A stretch of DNA of 64,000 nucleotides from positions 347,699 to 411,698 of the forward strand of contig NZ_AP014568.1 of the NCBI RefSeq assembly GCF_000828895.1, written 5' to 3'. Origin of the DNA: Serpentinimonas raichei (lineage in GTDB: Bacteria > Pseudomonadota > Gammaproteobacteria > Burkholderiales > Burkholderiaceae_C). Positions 51,955-60,939 of the stretch are shown piece by piece. The position numbers and the translations under genes are program-made. Position 1 is the first letter of the stretch. Every line of letters begins with the position of its first letter. A model generated the notes under the pieces. The model was not told where the DNA came from. It ran no database searches and saw only the letters and a program-made list of their open reading frames with translations.

Positions 51955-52425
51955 CTACTGCCAGCTGCCGATGTCGGCGTTGATGCCTTCGCCACCGGGC
52001 TGGCCGTCGGCCCCGAGCGAGAGCACGTCCACCGGCCCATGCACGCCCGGGTTGAGGTAGCGGTAGGGGCGGCCCCAGGGGTCGGTGGGCAAGCGCTCGA
52101 TGTAGGGGCGCCAGTTGGGCGGGGCGGGGGCTGTGGTGGGGCGTTGCACCAGCGCCTCCAGGCCCTGCTCGGTGCTGGGAAAGGCTTGGTTATCGAGCCG
52201 GTACAGGCGCAGGGCTTGCATCAGGTTGTTGACGTCGGTGCGGGCGGCGGTGACGCGCGCGTCGTCGGCCCGATCGAGCACGTTGGGCACGATCAGCGCC
52301 GCCAGCACGCCGATGATGACCAAAATCACCATCAGCTCGATCAAAGTAAAGCCACGGCTGCGGTGCGAACGCCGGTGGGCGCTGGCGCGTGCGTGCAGAT
52401 CAGTCAGGCGCAGTGAGGTGTGCAA
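51955..52425 (-). CDS. gspG: Type II secretion major pseudopilin GspG
   Basis: A 156-residue major pseudopilin. The prepilin motif is RG-FTLIELMVILVIIGVLAAL; the C-terminal half has the calcium-site region (PTDPWGRPYRYLNPG). I chose the TTG at 52425 because a GGGAG ribosome binding site precedes it by 7 bases and the leader is then about 24 residues. ATGs at 52458 and 52479 would crowd the divergent gspC start. Confidence 0.93.
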   Translation of the reverse strand: MHTSLRLTDLHARASAHRRSHRSRGFTLIELMVILVIIGVLAALIVPNVLDRADDARVTAARTDVNNLMQALRLYRLDNQAFPSTEQGLEALVQRPTTAPAPPNWRPYIERLPTDPWGRPYRYLNPGVHGPVDVLSLGADGQPGGEGINADIGSWQ

Positions 52426-52477
52426 TCGAAGGCTCCCAAAGCTCGAGGTCAAGATCATGGCATCATAATCGGTGCCC
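52426..52477. promoter_or_regulatory. Divergent gspG/gspC promoter region
   Basis: CATAAT (52464-52469, plus strand) and TATGAT (52462-52467, minus strand) are overlapping -10-like hexamers facing opposite ways. No strong -35 is seen for either. The overlap implies the two promoters compete. Confidence 0.45.
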
Positions 52478-53017
52478 ATGAAACCATTGCTGCGCACGCC
52501 CAACCTAAGTCTGCCCTCGGGTACGCCCGCCGTTGCAGCCCTAGGGCGGGGCGGGCGTGTGGGACGCCGGGTGCAGGGTGGGCGCGTCCAGCTCGGGCCG
52601 GTGCTGGCCGCGCTGCTGGTGTGGGCGCTGGTGGGATTGTCGCTGGCCTTTTGGGCCAGGCCGTGGTGGCAGCCCAACCCGGTGCCGCTGCCACCGGCTG
52701 CCCCCCCCGCAGTGCAAGTGCAGGCCGAGCAGGTGGCGCGCGCTTTGGGTGCGCAAGCGGCTGCGCCCAACCTTGCCGGGCAAGGTGAGCCCCTGTCGGC
52801 GGCCACGGTGCTGCAATTGCTGGGCGTGGTCAGCGACGGCCACGGGCACGGGGTGGCTTTGCTGGCCGAAGCCGGGCAGCCAGCCCGGGCGCTGCGCGTA
52901 GGCCAAGCGCTGCCCGATGGTTGGGTGCTGCATTCGCTCAGCGCCACCGAGGTGGTGCTGGCGGCCCCGGCTGGCCAAAGCGGTGAGCGCCGGCTGGCGC
53001 TGCCGCAGACCGAATAA
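52478..53017 (+). CDS. gspC: Type II secretion protein GspC
   Basis: A 179-residue inner-membrane protein with one transmembrane helix (PVLAALLVWALVGLSLAFW, about residues 42-60) and a periplasmic homology-region domain (LQLLGVVSDGHGHGVALL; ALRVGQALPDGWVLHSL) that contacts the secretin. There is no C-terminal PDZ domain. It is inverted relative to the rest of the cluster and lies between gspF and gspG, as in other Burkholderiales. The ATG at 52478 is preferred over one two codons upstream. Confidence 0.88.
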   Translation: MKPLLRTPNLSLPSGTPAVAALGRGGRVGRRVQGGRVQLGPVLAALLVWALVGLSLAFWARPWWQPNPVPLPPAAPPAVQVQAEQVARALGAQAAAPNLAGQGEPLSAATVLQLLGVVSDGHGHGVALLAEAGQPARALRVGQALPDGWVLHSLSATEVVLAAPAGQSGERRLALPQTE

Positions 53018-53055
53018 ACCGCAACCCTCTGGGGCATCCAGCAGCAGCCCTGTAG

Positions 53056-54276
53056 CTATTGCACCAACTGGTTGAGTTCGATGATGGGCAGCATCACCGC
53101 CAGCACGATCAGCAACACCACCATCCCCATGCCGATGATGAGCAGCGGCTCCAGCACCGTGGCCATGCGGGTGGCGCGGCGCTGCACCTCGCTGCCCAGT
53201 TGGTCGGCCGCACGCTGCAGCATGGTGGGCAATTGGCCGGTTTGCTCGCCCAAGCGGGCAAAGAGCGGCAGCAACCCAGGAAAGCGCTGCTTGGCGGCCA
53301 GTGCGTTGGCCAGCGGCGCCCCTTCGCGCACCAGCACCAGCGCGGCCAAGGCGTCGGCGCGCAAGGCCTGGTTGTGCAAGGTGTCGGCGGCGGTGTGCAG
53401 GGCGCGCAGGATGGGCACCCCGGCACCGGCCAGCATGGCCAGGGTGGCAGCAAAGCGGGCCGCGTTGTAACCCTGCGCCAGCGGCCCCAGCAGGGGCAGG
53501 CGCAACCAAGCCGCATCCAACCGCAGGCGCAGAGCCGGCTGCTTGCGCGCCCACGCCAAGGCCATGCCGGCACTGGCCAGCAGCAGCGCCAGCAGCCAGC
53601 CCCACTGGCGCAGCAAGTCGCTGGCGGCCAGCATCAGCACGGTTAAGGTCGGCAGGCTGCGTTGCCCGCCCGCAAAGGCTTGCGCCACCTGGGGCACCAC
53701 GTAGCTCATCAGAAAAACCACGATCGCCAGTGCAAAAACGGTGACGATGGCCGGGTACAGCGCCGCCGCCAGCACGCGCTGGCGCAACTGCTCGCGCTGC
53801 TGCATGTCGTCGGCCAAGCGCTGCAGCACCAAGCCCAGTTGCCCGCCCTGCTCGCCAGCGGCGACCACGGCCAAAAAGCTGGCATCAAACTCACGCGGGT
53901 AGTGGCCCAGCGCACGCGCCAAGCTGGAGCCGGCGTTGACTTCGGCGCGCAAGCCAAACAGCAGGCTGCGCTGCGCGGCGTGCTCGGCTTCATCGGCCAG
54001 CACCGCCAACACCCGTTCGAGCGGCAAACCGGCCCCCAGCAAGGCCGCCAACTGCTGGGTAAACAGCAGCAGCGCGGTGTGGCCGAGCACACGCCGCTGC
54101 CACAGGGTGGGGTTCCAGCCGCTGCCCTCTTGGGTTTGGGCGGCGGGCTTGAGTTCCAGTGGCACCAGGCTGCGCGCGCGCAGCAAGCCACGCGCCAGCC
54201 GCGCCGATTCGGCCTCGATCAGGCCACGGTGAGCGCGCCCTTGGGCGTCGAGGGCTTGATAGCTGTAGGCGGGCAT
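53056..54276 (-). CDS. gspF: Type II secretion inner-membrane protein GspF
   Basis: A 406-residue polytopic platform protein with two T2SSF domains (FTQQLAALLGAGLPLERVL; FAATLAMLAGAGVPILRAL) and three transmembrane segments. The N-terminus (AYSYQALDAQGRAHRGLIEAE is residues 3-23) is typical. It is separated from D and E, which are at the other end of the cluster, and is convergent with gspC. Confidence 0.95.
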   Translation of the reverse strand: MPAYSYQALDAQGRAHRGLIEAESARLARGLLRARSLVPLELKPAAQTQEGSGWNPTLWQRRVLGHTALLLFTQQLAALLGAGLPLERVLAVLADEAEHAAQRSLLFGLRAEVNAGSSLARALGHYPREFDASFLAVVAAGEQGGQLGLVLQRLADDMQQREQLRQRVLAAALYPAIVTVFALAIVVFLMSYVVPQVAQAFAGGQRSLPTLTVLMLAASDLLRQWGWLLALLLASAGMALAWARKQPALRLRLDAAWLRLPLLGPLAQGYNAARFAATLAMLAGAGVPILRALHTAADTLHNQALRADALAALVLVREGAPLANALAAKQRFPGLLPLFARLGEQTGQLPTMLQRAADQLGSEVQRRATRMATVLEPLLIIGMGMVVLLIVLAVMLPIIELNQLVQ

Positions 54277-54519
54277 GGGCTCATTTTAGGGGCGGACCGA
54301 GGTGGACGGATCGGATTGCATCAGCAGAAAAGCTAGCAATTGGGCCGCTGAAAGCAAGAAATGGCGGTTATGCAACCCCCTATGCAAGCTCCAAAGCCGC
54401 AGACTTGGTTTGCAGCAGGTCGCGGCAGCGTCACGAAAATGGTGTAGAAAGTGGGGCGCGCCTGTTTGGCGTGCCATGGCCGGTTCTCAATTTTCACCAC
54501 AACCCTCCGGAGCCCCCGC

Positions 54520-56220
54520 ATGCAGCAAGCCTCTCGACGCGATTTCGTCATCCGCCTGGCCTCGGTGGCCGCTGTAGCCGGTGCCGGCACCGCCCTCACC
54601 GGTTGCTTGGGCGACGGTGGTGACTCGGTGCCACCCCAATTCTCCTTTGGAGTGGCCAGTGGCGATCCGCTGGTCGACCGCGTGATGCTCTGGACGCACG
54701 CACAATTCCCCGACTCCAGCGTCGATGTGGCCCTGACTTGGGAAGTGGCCAGCGACGCCGCCTTCACGGCCATGGTCTCCAGCGGCAGCGCTGTGGCTGC
54801 AGCCGCTACCGGTCATACCGTGAAAGCCGATGCCGGCGGGCTGGCACCGGGGCGCGAATATTTTTACCGCTTCCGCTTTGGCGTGCACAGCTCCCCAGTC
54901 GGGCGCACCCGCACCCTGCCCGCCGCCGGGGCAAGCCAAGTCAGCATGGCGGTGATGAGTTGCTCCAACTTCCCCGCGGGTTTTTTCCATGCCTACTCAG
55001 AAGTCACGCGCTCCGGGGCGCAGTTTGCGCTGCACCTAGGCGACTACATTTACGAATACCCCACCGGGGTTTTTACCGGCCTCAACGCGCCCGCCGAGCG
55101 CTTGCAGGCCAACCCAGCCACCGAACTCATCACCCTGTCGGACTACCGGCGCCGCTACGCGCAGTACCGTTCCGACCCCGACAGCAAAGTGATGCACGCG
55201 GCGCTGCCCCTGATCGCCATTTGGGACGACCACGAGCTGGCCAATAACTCTTGGGTAGCTGGTGCCCAGGAACACGACCCCTCCACCGAAGGAGCCTTCA
55301 ACGCCCGCCGCGACGCCGCCATACAAGCCTGGCACGAGTGGTTGCCGGTGCGCTCACCCAACCCGGCCAATCTGCGCTCCATCAACCGCAGCTTTGATTT
55401 TGGCGGGCTGCTGGCGCTGCATCTGCTGGAAACGCGCCTGCTGGCGCGCGACCGGCCGCTGGAAGTGCAAGAATTGGTCAATCCAGCCACCGCTGCAGCC
55501 GCGCGCGCCACCCTGGCATCCGCCACCCGCACCATGATGGGCCGGGAGCAACTGCAGTGGTTGCAAGGCCGCATGGCCGCCTCGCGCGCCACCTGGGAGG
55601 TGCTTGGCCAGCCGGTGCTGATGGCGCGCATGACATTCCCAGTCAGCGTGTTGCAGCACCTCAACCCGGCCAACACCTCGCCCGCAGCCGTGGCGGCCGG
55701 CCAACAGGCTGTGACCGAATACCTGACGGCGCTGGCGACGCAGGCGCAAGCCCCGGCGAGTTTGACCGCCGCGCAGCGCGCCTTGCTGGACCCGGTCCAG
55801 AACCCGCAGTTGGGCTACAACCTCGACGCCTGGGACGGCTACCCGGTCGAGCGCGAAATGCTGCTGGGCATGGCGCGCCAGTTGAACAAGCGGCTGGTGG
55901 TGCTGGCGGGCGACACCCACAACGCCTGGGCCAGCCGCCTGACGCTGATGGACGGAACCGTGGTCGGCAACGAATTCGCCACCCAGAGCATCAGCTCGCC
56001 CGGTCTGGAGGAATACCTGATCGGCCTGACGCCCGTCCAGACGCAGCAGATTTTCCGCGGCGTGGTGGGCGATCTGCGATTTGCCGACACCGGCCGGCGC
56101 GGCTTTTTGCTGATGGAGTTCACGCCCCAGCATGCGCGCGGCACCTGGCACTTCGTCAGCAGCGTCAAAACCCGCACGTACACGCTGGACACCAGTCAGT
56201 CGTTGAGCGTGAGTGCCTGA
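54520..56220 (+). CDS. phoD: PhoD-like alkaline phosphatase/phosphodiesterase
   Basis: A 566-residue PhoD-family metallophosphoesterase. The N-terminus has a twin-arginine leader (SRRDFVIRLASVAAVAG) and a lipobox-like LTGC. An Ig-like N-terminal domain (FGVASGDPLVDRVMLWT) precedes the metal-binding motifs: SCSNFPAGFF, LHLGDYIYEY, WDDHELANN and AGDTHNAW. It should hydrolyse phosphate esters in the periplasm. The ATG at 54520 starts directly at the leader. No clear Pho box was seen in the 240 bases upstream, where no gene is present. Confidence 0.9.
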   Translation: MQQASRRDFVIRLASVAAVAGAGTALTGCLGDGGDSVPPQFSFGVASGDPLVDRVMLWTHAQFPDSSVDVALTWEVASDAAFTAMVSSGSAVAAAATGHTVKADAGGLAPGREYFYRFRFGVHSSPVGRTRTLPAAGASQVSMAVMSCSNFPAGFFHAYSEVTRSGAQFALHLGDYIYEYPTGVFTGLNAPAERLQANPATELITLSDYRRRYAQYRSDPDSKVMHAALPLIAIWDDHELANNSWVAGAQEHDPSTEGAFNARRDAAIQAWHEWLPVRSPNPANLRSINRSFDFGGLLALHLLETRLLARDRPLEVQELVNPATAAAARATLASATRTMMGREQLQWLQGRMAASRATWEVLGQPVLMARMTFPVSVLQHLNPANTSPAAVAAGQQAVTEYLTALATQAQAPASLTAAQRALLDPVQNPQLGYNLDAWDGYPVEREMLLGMARQLNKRLVVLAGDTHNAWASRLTLMDGTVVGNEFATQSISSPGLEEYLIGLTPVQTQQIFRGVVGDLRFADTGRRGFLLMEFTPQHARGTWHFVSSVKTRTYTLDTSQSLSVSA

Positions 56221-56274
56221 GGGTGCGCATAGGGGGCATCGAGGGGCTGTGACCGCAGCTTGTCGGGTCGGCGC

Positions 56275-57435
56275 TCAGGCAGCATTCACATGCGCCCCCA
56301 TGCGCGAGCGGTACCACTCGTGAAAGTGCTGCATCCCGTCTTCCATCGGGCTTTGGTAGGGGCCGACTTCGCTGGTGCCGCGCGCCAGCAGGGCTTTGCG
56401 GCCAGCGTCCATGCGCTCGCCGATTTCGTCGTCTTCGAGGCAGGTTTCCATATAGGCGGCGCGCTGGGCGGCCACGAACTCGGGCTCGAAGGCGGCGATA
56501 TCTTCGGGGTAGTAGAACTCGACCCGGTTCAGCGTCTGGCCGGGGCTGATCGGGTGTACGGTCGAGACCGTGAGCACGTGCGGGTACCACTCCACCATCA
56601 GGTGTGGGTAGTAGGTGAGCCAGACCGCGCCGCGTTCGGGCAACTGGCCGTTGCGGTAGCGCAGCAGCACCTCCTGCCAGTGCTTGTAAACCGGGCTGCC
56701 GCCGCCTTGCTGCAGGTTTTGCACCCCCACCGTTTGCACCGAATACTCGGGCTTGAAGCTCCAGCGCAGGTCGTCGCAGGTGACGAAGCGGCCCAATCCG
56801 GGGTGGAAGGGCACCACGTGGTAGTCCTCTAGGTAAACCTCGATGAAGGTTTTCCAGTTGTAGTGGCACTGATGCAGCTCCACGTGGCCCAGCACCATGC
56901 CCTCGAAGTTGAGCTCGGGCAGGCGCTCCAAGCCGGCCAAGTCGGCGGCGATGTCGCGCCCGTTGTCTTCGAACAGCAGGCCGTTCCACTCACGCAGCGG
57001 GAAGCGCTGCAGGTTCAGGCAGGGGTCGTGGGCAAAGTGTGGCGCGCCGATCAGCTCGCCCAGCCGGCCGCTGTGTTCGGTGCCGCCGCCGGCGTAAGTC
57101 CAGCGGTGCAGCGGGCAGACGATGTGGCCGCCGCCGTGCCCGCTTTGTTGTTGTTGCAGGTTGCCGCGGCCCTTGAGCATCACGGCCTGGCGGTGCCGGC
57201 AGACGTTGCTCACCAGCTCCACGCCTTGCGCGGTGCGCACCAGCGCCCGCCCTTCGCCTTCGTGTGGCAAGGCATAGTAATCACCCAGTTCGGGCACCGA
57301 ATTCACATGCCCCACGTAGCGGGGCCCACGCTGAAAGATCAGCTCCAACTCGCGCTGCAACAGCGCCTCGTCAAAATAGCTGGAAACGGGCAATTGGCTT
57401 TCGGCCTGCTGCAATGGAAGACTCAAATCAGACAT
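56275..57435 (-). CDS. Rieske oxygenase alpha-subunit-like protein
   Basis: A 386-residue ring-hydroxylating-oxygenase-type protein. The Rieske [2Fe-2S] ligands are Cys79/His81 (CRHR) and Cys107/His110 (CPLH). The mononuclear iron site is NWKTFIEVYLEDYHVVPFH with His206 and His211 and bridging Asp204; a third acidic ligand should lie near the C-terminus (CLEDDEIGERMD). No beta subunit, ferredoxin or reductase is adjacent, so electron donor and substrate are unknown. It stands alone, divergent from xseB. Confidence 0.88.
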   Translation of the reverse strand: MSDLSLPLQQAESQLPVSSYFDEALLQRELELIFQRGPRYVGHVNSVPELGDYYALPHEGEGRALVRTAQGVELVSNVCRHRQAVMLKGRGNLQQQQSGHGGGHIVCPLHRWTYAGGGTEHSGRLGELIGAPHFAHDPCLNLQRFPLREWNGLLFEDNGRDIAADLAGLERLPELNFEGMVLGHVELHQCHYNWKTFIEVYLEDYHVVPFHPGLGRFVTCDDLRWSFKPEYSVQTVGVQNLQQGGGSPVYKHWQEVLLRYRNGQLPERGAVWLTYYPHLMVEWYPHVLTVSTVHPISPGQTLNRVEFYYPEDIAAFEPEFVAAQRAAYMETCLEDDEIGERMDAGRKALLARGTSEVGPYQSPMEDGMQHFHEWYRSRMGAHVNAA

Positions 57436-57678
57436 GATGGTCCTGACCTCGAGAGACTCCCCCTATTAAGGGGCAGGGAAGCGCGTGACGGTGCGAAGCA
57501 ACGGATCGGCGCGGACTAAGGGTGAAACAACTCCTTCGAGTTGAAAACAAGGGAGCGCGATTGTACCCCCGGGGTTCCCGGGGTCGGGTCACAGCTGCAC
57601 ACGCAAAGGGCGCGAGCGCCTAAAATCCAGCCTTTCTGCCGCAGCCCGATGCGCGGCCTTGGTTTTTTTGCCACTCCC
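57436..57678. promoter_or_regulatory. Divergent region between Rieske gene and xseB
   Basis: These 243 bases contain a CAACTC / GAGTTG hairpin near 57528-57543 and a GC-rich hairpin at 57565-57584 (ACCCC... / ...GGGGT). TAAAAT at 57621-57626 may be the -10 for xseB. No gene is seen. Confidence 0.4.
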
Positions 57679-57924
57679 ATGCCCAAATCCAAAGCCAGCC
57701 CCGCTGCTGCCCCCACCCCAGCCACCTTCGAGGCAGCGACGCAGGAGCTTGACGCCCTGCTGACGCGGCTCGATGCCGGCCAGTTGCCCTTGGACGAGCT
57801 GCTGACGCAGTACCAACGCGGCAACGAGTTGCTGGCCTACTGCCGCGCCCGCCTCGACGCGCTGGAGCAGCAGCTCACGGTGCTGGAAAACGGCAGCGAG
57901 CGCCCTTGGACGGCCACCCCATGA
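57679..57924 (+). CDS. xseB: Exodeoxyribonuclease VII small subunit
   Basis: An 81-residue helical protein matching XseB: TFEAATQELDALLTRLDAG followed by LPLDELLTQYQRGNELLAYC and a C-terminal helix. XseB joins XseA to degrade single-stranded DNA. The ATG at 57679 gives normal length. The stop overlaps the ispA start (ATGA), the common xseB-ispA-dxs order. Confidence 0.93.
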   Translation: MPKSKASPAAAPTPATFEAATQELDALLTRLDAGQLPLDELLTQYQRGNELLAYCRARLDALEQQLTVLENGSERPWTATP

Positions 57925-58874
57925 GCGCCCCTGCACCAGCCCAGGCAACGCCCCTCGTCTCGCCCGCGCTGGGCGTTTTTGCTGCGTGGAGCACCGCGCG
58001 CTTGACCGAGGTGGAAGCGGCGCTGGAGGCGGCGCTGCCGCAGCAGGCCCCGGCTGAGTTGGGCGCTGCCATGCGCTACGCCGTGCTCGACGGCGGCAAG
58101 CGCCTGCGCCCGCTGCTGGTTTGGGCGGCGGCGGAGGCGGTTGCCGGTGCCTCCCTGGGCCCGGCCAGCCACGAAGCAGCCCGGCGCTGCGCCTGCGCGG
58201 TGGAGCTGATCCACGCCTACTCGCTGGTGCACGACGACCTGCCTTGCATGGACAACGACGTGCTGCGCCGGGGCAAGCCCACCGCGCACGTGCGCTTTGG
58301 TGAGGCCACCGCGCTGTTGGCGGGCGACGCGCTGCAGGCGCTGGCCTTTGAGCAGGTGCTGGGTTTGGCCCAGGCCACCGAAACGGCGGCCCTGGCGGCA
58401 CGGCTCGGCCTGTGCTTGGCGCAAGCCAGCGGCCACCAAGGCATGGCGGGCGGGCAGGCGATCGACTTGGCGGCCGTGGGGCGGCAGCTGAACCTGGCCG
58501 AGCTCGAAGACATGCACCGGCGCAAGACCGGCGCCCTGCTGCGGGCCAGCGTGCAGATGGGGGCGCTGGCTGGTGGGGCCGATGCCGCTGCGCTGGCGGC
58601 CCTGACGCGCTACGGCGCGGCGCTCGGGCTGGCGTTTCAGGTCATCGACGACGTGCTCGACGTGGTGGCCGACTCCGCCACCTTGGGCAAGACCGCCGGC
58701 AAAGACGCCGCCGCCGACAAACCCACTTTCGTTTCGCTGCTGGGGCTCGACGGCGCGCGCGCCTACGCCCTCGCGCTGCAGCAGCAGGCCCAAGCCGCCC
58801 TGCACGAAGGCGCGCTGCCCGCGCCGCAAACCCTGCACGCGCTGGCCGACTGGGTGCTGCAGCGCTCAAACTGA
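57921..58874 (+). CDS. ispA: Farnesyl diphosphate synthase
   Basis: A 317-residue polyprenyl synthase making farnesyl diphosphate. Signatures: GGKRLRPLL, first aspartate-rich motif DDLPCMDND, second motif DDVLD (FQVIDDVLDVV). The ATG at 57921 is coupled to xseB. It is immediately followed by dxs, so precursor and product enzymes share an operon. Confidence 0.95.
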   Translation: MSAPAPAQATPLVSPALGVFAAWSTARLTEVEAALEAALPQQAPAELGAAMRYAVLDGGKRLRPLLVWAAAEAVAGASLGPASHEAARRCACAVELIHAYSLVHDDLPCMDNDVLRRGKPTAHVRFGEATALLAGDALQALAFEQVLGLAQATETAALAARLGLCLAQASGHQGMAGGQAIDLAAVGRQLNLAELEDMHRRKTGALLRASVQMGALAGGADAAALAALTRYGAALGLAFQVIDDVLDVVADSATLGKTAGKDAAADKPTFVSLLGLDGARAYALALQQQAQAALHEGALPAPQTLHALADWVLQRSN

Positions 58875-60770
58875 ATGATGAATCCCACCCCCATGACTGG
58901 CTTGCTCGAAACCATCCACTCCCCGGCCGATTTGCGCCGCCTGCCGCGCGCCCAGTTGCGCCCCTTGGCCGACGAACTGCGCCAGTTTTTGCTGCACAGC
59001 GTAGCCCAGACCGGTGGCCACCTGAGCTCCAACCTCGGCACGGTCGAGCTCACGGTGGCGCTGCATTACGTATTCAACACCCCGCACGACCGGCTGGTGT
59101 GGGACGTGGGGCACCAGACCTATCCACACAAAATCCTTACTGGCCGGCGCGAGCGCATGCACACCCTGCGCCAGTGGGGCGGGGTGAGCGGCTTTCCGGT
59201 GCGCACCGAGAGCGAATACGACACCTTTGGCACCGCGCACTCATCCACCAGCATTTCGGCCGCGCTGGGCATGGCGGTGGCGGCGCAGCAGCAGGGCACC
59301 GACCGGCACGCGGTGGCCGTGATCGGTGACGGCGCCATGACCGCCGGCATGGCCTTCGAGGCGCTCAACAACGCCGGCGTGCTGGAGCAGGCCAAGCTGT
59401 TGGTGATCCTCAACGACAACGACATGTCGATCAGCCCGCCGGTGGGGGCGCTGAACCGCTACCTGGGGCAGCTCCTGAGCGGGCGCTTTTACTCGGCCGC
59501 CAAACAGGTGGGCAAGCAGGTGCTGGGCGTGGCGCCGCCGCTGCTGGAGCTGGCGCGGCGGCTCGAAGAAGGGGCCAAGGGCCTGGTGCTGCCGATCACC
59601 CTGTTCGAAAAATTTGGCTTCAACTACATCGGACCGATCGACGGCCACGACCTCGACGCCCTGATCCCGATGCTGGAGAACATCCGGCGCCTGCCGGGGC
59701 CGCAGTTCCTGCACGTGGTGACCAAAAAAGGCCAAGGCTACAAGCTGGCCGAAGCCGACCCGATTGCTTACCACGGGCCGGGCAAGTTCGACCCCGCAGT
59801 CGGGCTGCAAAGCCCGGCGCAAGCGCCCCGTCTCACTTTCAGCCAGGTGTTTGGGCGCTGGCTGTGCGACATGGCGGCGCACGACGAGCGCCTGGTGGGC
59901 ATCACCCCGGCCATGCGCGAAGGCTCGGGCATGGTGGAGTTTCATCAGCGCTTCCCCGAGCGCTACCACGATGTGGGCATTGCCGAGCAGCACGCCGTCA
60001 CCTTCGCCGCCGGGCTGGCTTGCGAGGGGCTGAAGCCGGTGGTGGCGATCTACTCCACTTTTTTGCAGCGCGCCTACGACCAGTTGATACACGATGTGGC
60101 CTTGCAAAAGCTGCCGGTGCTGTTTGCGCTGGACCGCGCTGGCATCGTCGGGGCCGACGGCCCGACCCACGCCGGGGCTTACGACATCCCCTTCTTGCGC
60201 TGCATCCCCAATGTGTCGATCGCCTGCCCGGCCGACGAGGCCGAGTGCTACCAGTTGCTCTGCACCGCCTACCAGCAAGCGCACCCGGTGGCGGTGCGCT
60301 ACCCGCGCGGCAGCGGGGCCGGTACGCCATTGCCGAGCGATTTGCAAGGCCTGCCCTTTGCCCAAGGCGAAGTGCGCCGCCGTGGCCAGCGCGTAGCCCT
60401 GCTGGCTTTTGGCACCTTGCTCTACCCGGCGCTGCAAGCGGCCGAGCGGCTAAACGCCACGGTGGCCAATATGCGCTGGGCCAAGCCGCTGGACCGTGCG
60501 TTGCTGCGCGAGCTGGCGCAGCAGCACGACTGCCTAGTCACGCTGGAAGAGGGCGCCTTGGCCGGCGGGGCGGGATCGGCGGTGCTGGAAGCCCTGCAAG
60601 AGGAGGGCCTGCTGCGCCCCGTGCTGCGGCTGGGGCTGCCAGACCGCTTCATCGAGCACGGCGACCCGCACAAGCTGATGACGCTGCTGGGGCTGGATGC
60701 GGCCGGCATCGAGGCCAGCGTGCACGCTTGGCCGGCCTTTGCAGAATTGCCTGCCGCATCGGATGCGTGA
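58875..60770 (+). CDS. dxs: 1-Deoxy-D-xylulose-5-phosphate synthase
   Basis: A 631-residue thiamine-diphosphate enzyme that starts the MEP isoprenoid pathway from pyruvate and glyceraldehyde 3-phosphate. Motifs: [12 protein letters not shown], the TPP-binding [18 protein letters not shown] and NDNDMS, and the transketolase central domain ([18 protein letters not shown]). Length is normal. It begins right at the ispA stop. Confidence 0.97.
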   Translation: MMNPTPMTGLLETIHSPADLRRLPRAQLRPLADELRQFLLHSVAQTGGHLSSNLGTVELTVALHYVFNTPHDRLVWDVGHQTYPHKILTGRRERMHTLRQWGGVSGFPVRTESEYDTFGTAHSSTSISAALGMAVAAQQQGTDRHAVAVIGDGAMTAGMAFEALNNAGVLEQAKLLVILNDNDMSISPPVGALNRYLGQLLSGRFYSAAKQVGKQVLGVAPPLLELARRLEEGAKGLVLPITLFEKFGFNYIGPIDGHDLDALIPMLENIRRLPGPQFLHVVTKKGQGYKLAEADPIAYHGPGKFDPAVGLQSPAQAPRLTFSQVFGRWLCDMAAHDERLVGITPAMREGSGMVEFHQRFPERYHDVGIAEQHAVTFAAGLACEGLKPVVAIYSTFLQRAYDQLIHDVALQKLPVLFALDRAGIVGADGPTHAGAYDIPFLRCIPNVSIACPADEAECYQLLCTAYQQAHPVAVRYPRGSGAGTPLPSDLQGLPFAQGEVRRRGQRVALLAFGTLLYPALQAAERLNATVANMRWAKPLDRALLRELAQQHDCLVTLEEGALAGGAGSAVLEALQEEGLLRPVLRLGLPDRFIEHGDPHKLMTLLGLDAAGIEASVHAWPAFAELPAASDA

Positions 60771-60939
60771 ATCCGGGTGCTTAGAGTTTGATATTTTTTC
60801 AACCGATTGCATCGCGACCTAGGGTTTACGTGGCCGTTTGAACCCTTATGCGCAACCTACAATCTTTGGCAGTCGCCTGCTTTCTGAAGCAGTGAAGCCT
60901 GCGGCATTTACCCCAAAACTACTCAATCGGAGTCACTCA

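Noticed and set aside
60838-60863. TTGAAC / TACAAT as promoter of the TRAP binding protein
   Set aside because: The spacing is only 14 bases, too short for a standard sigma-70 promoter; only the -10 was mentioned.
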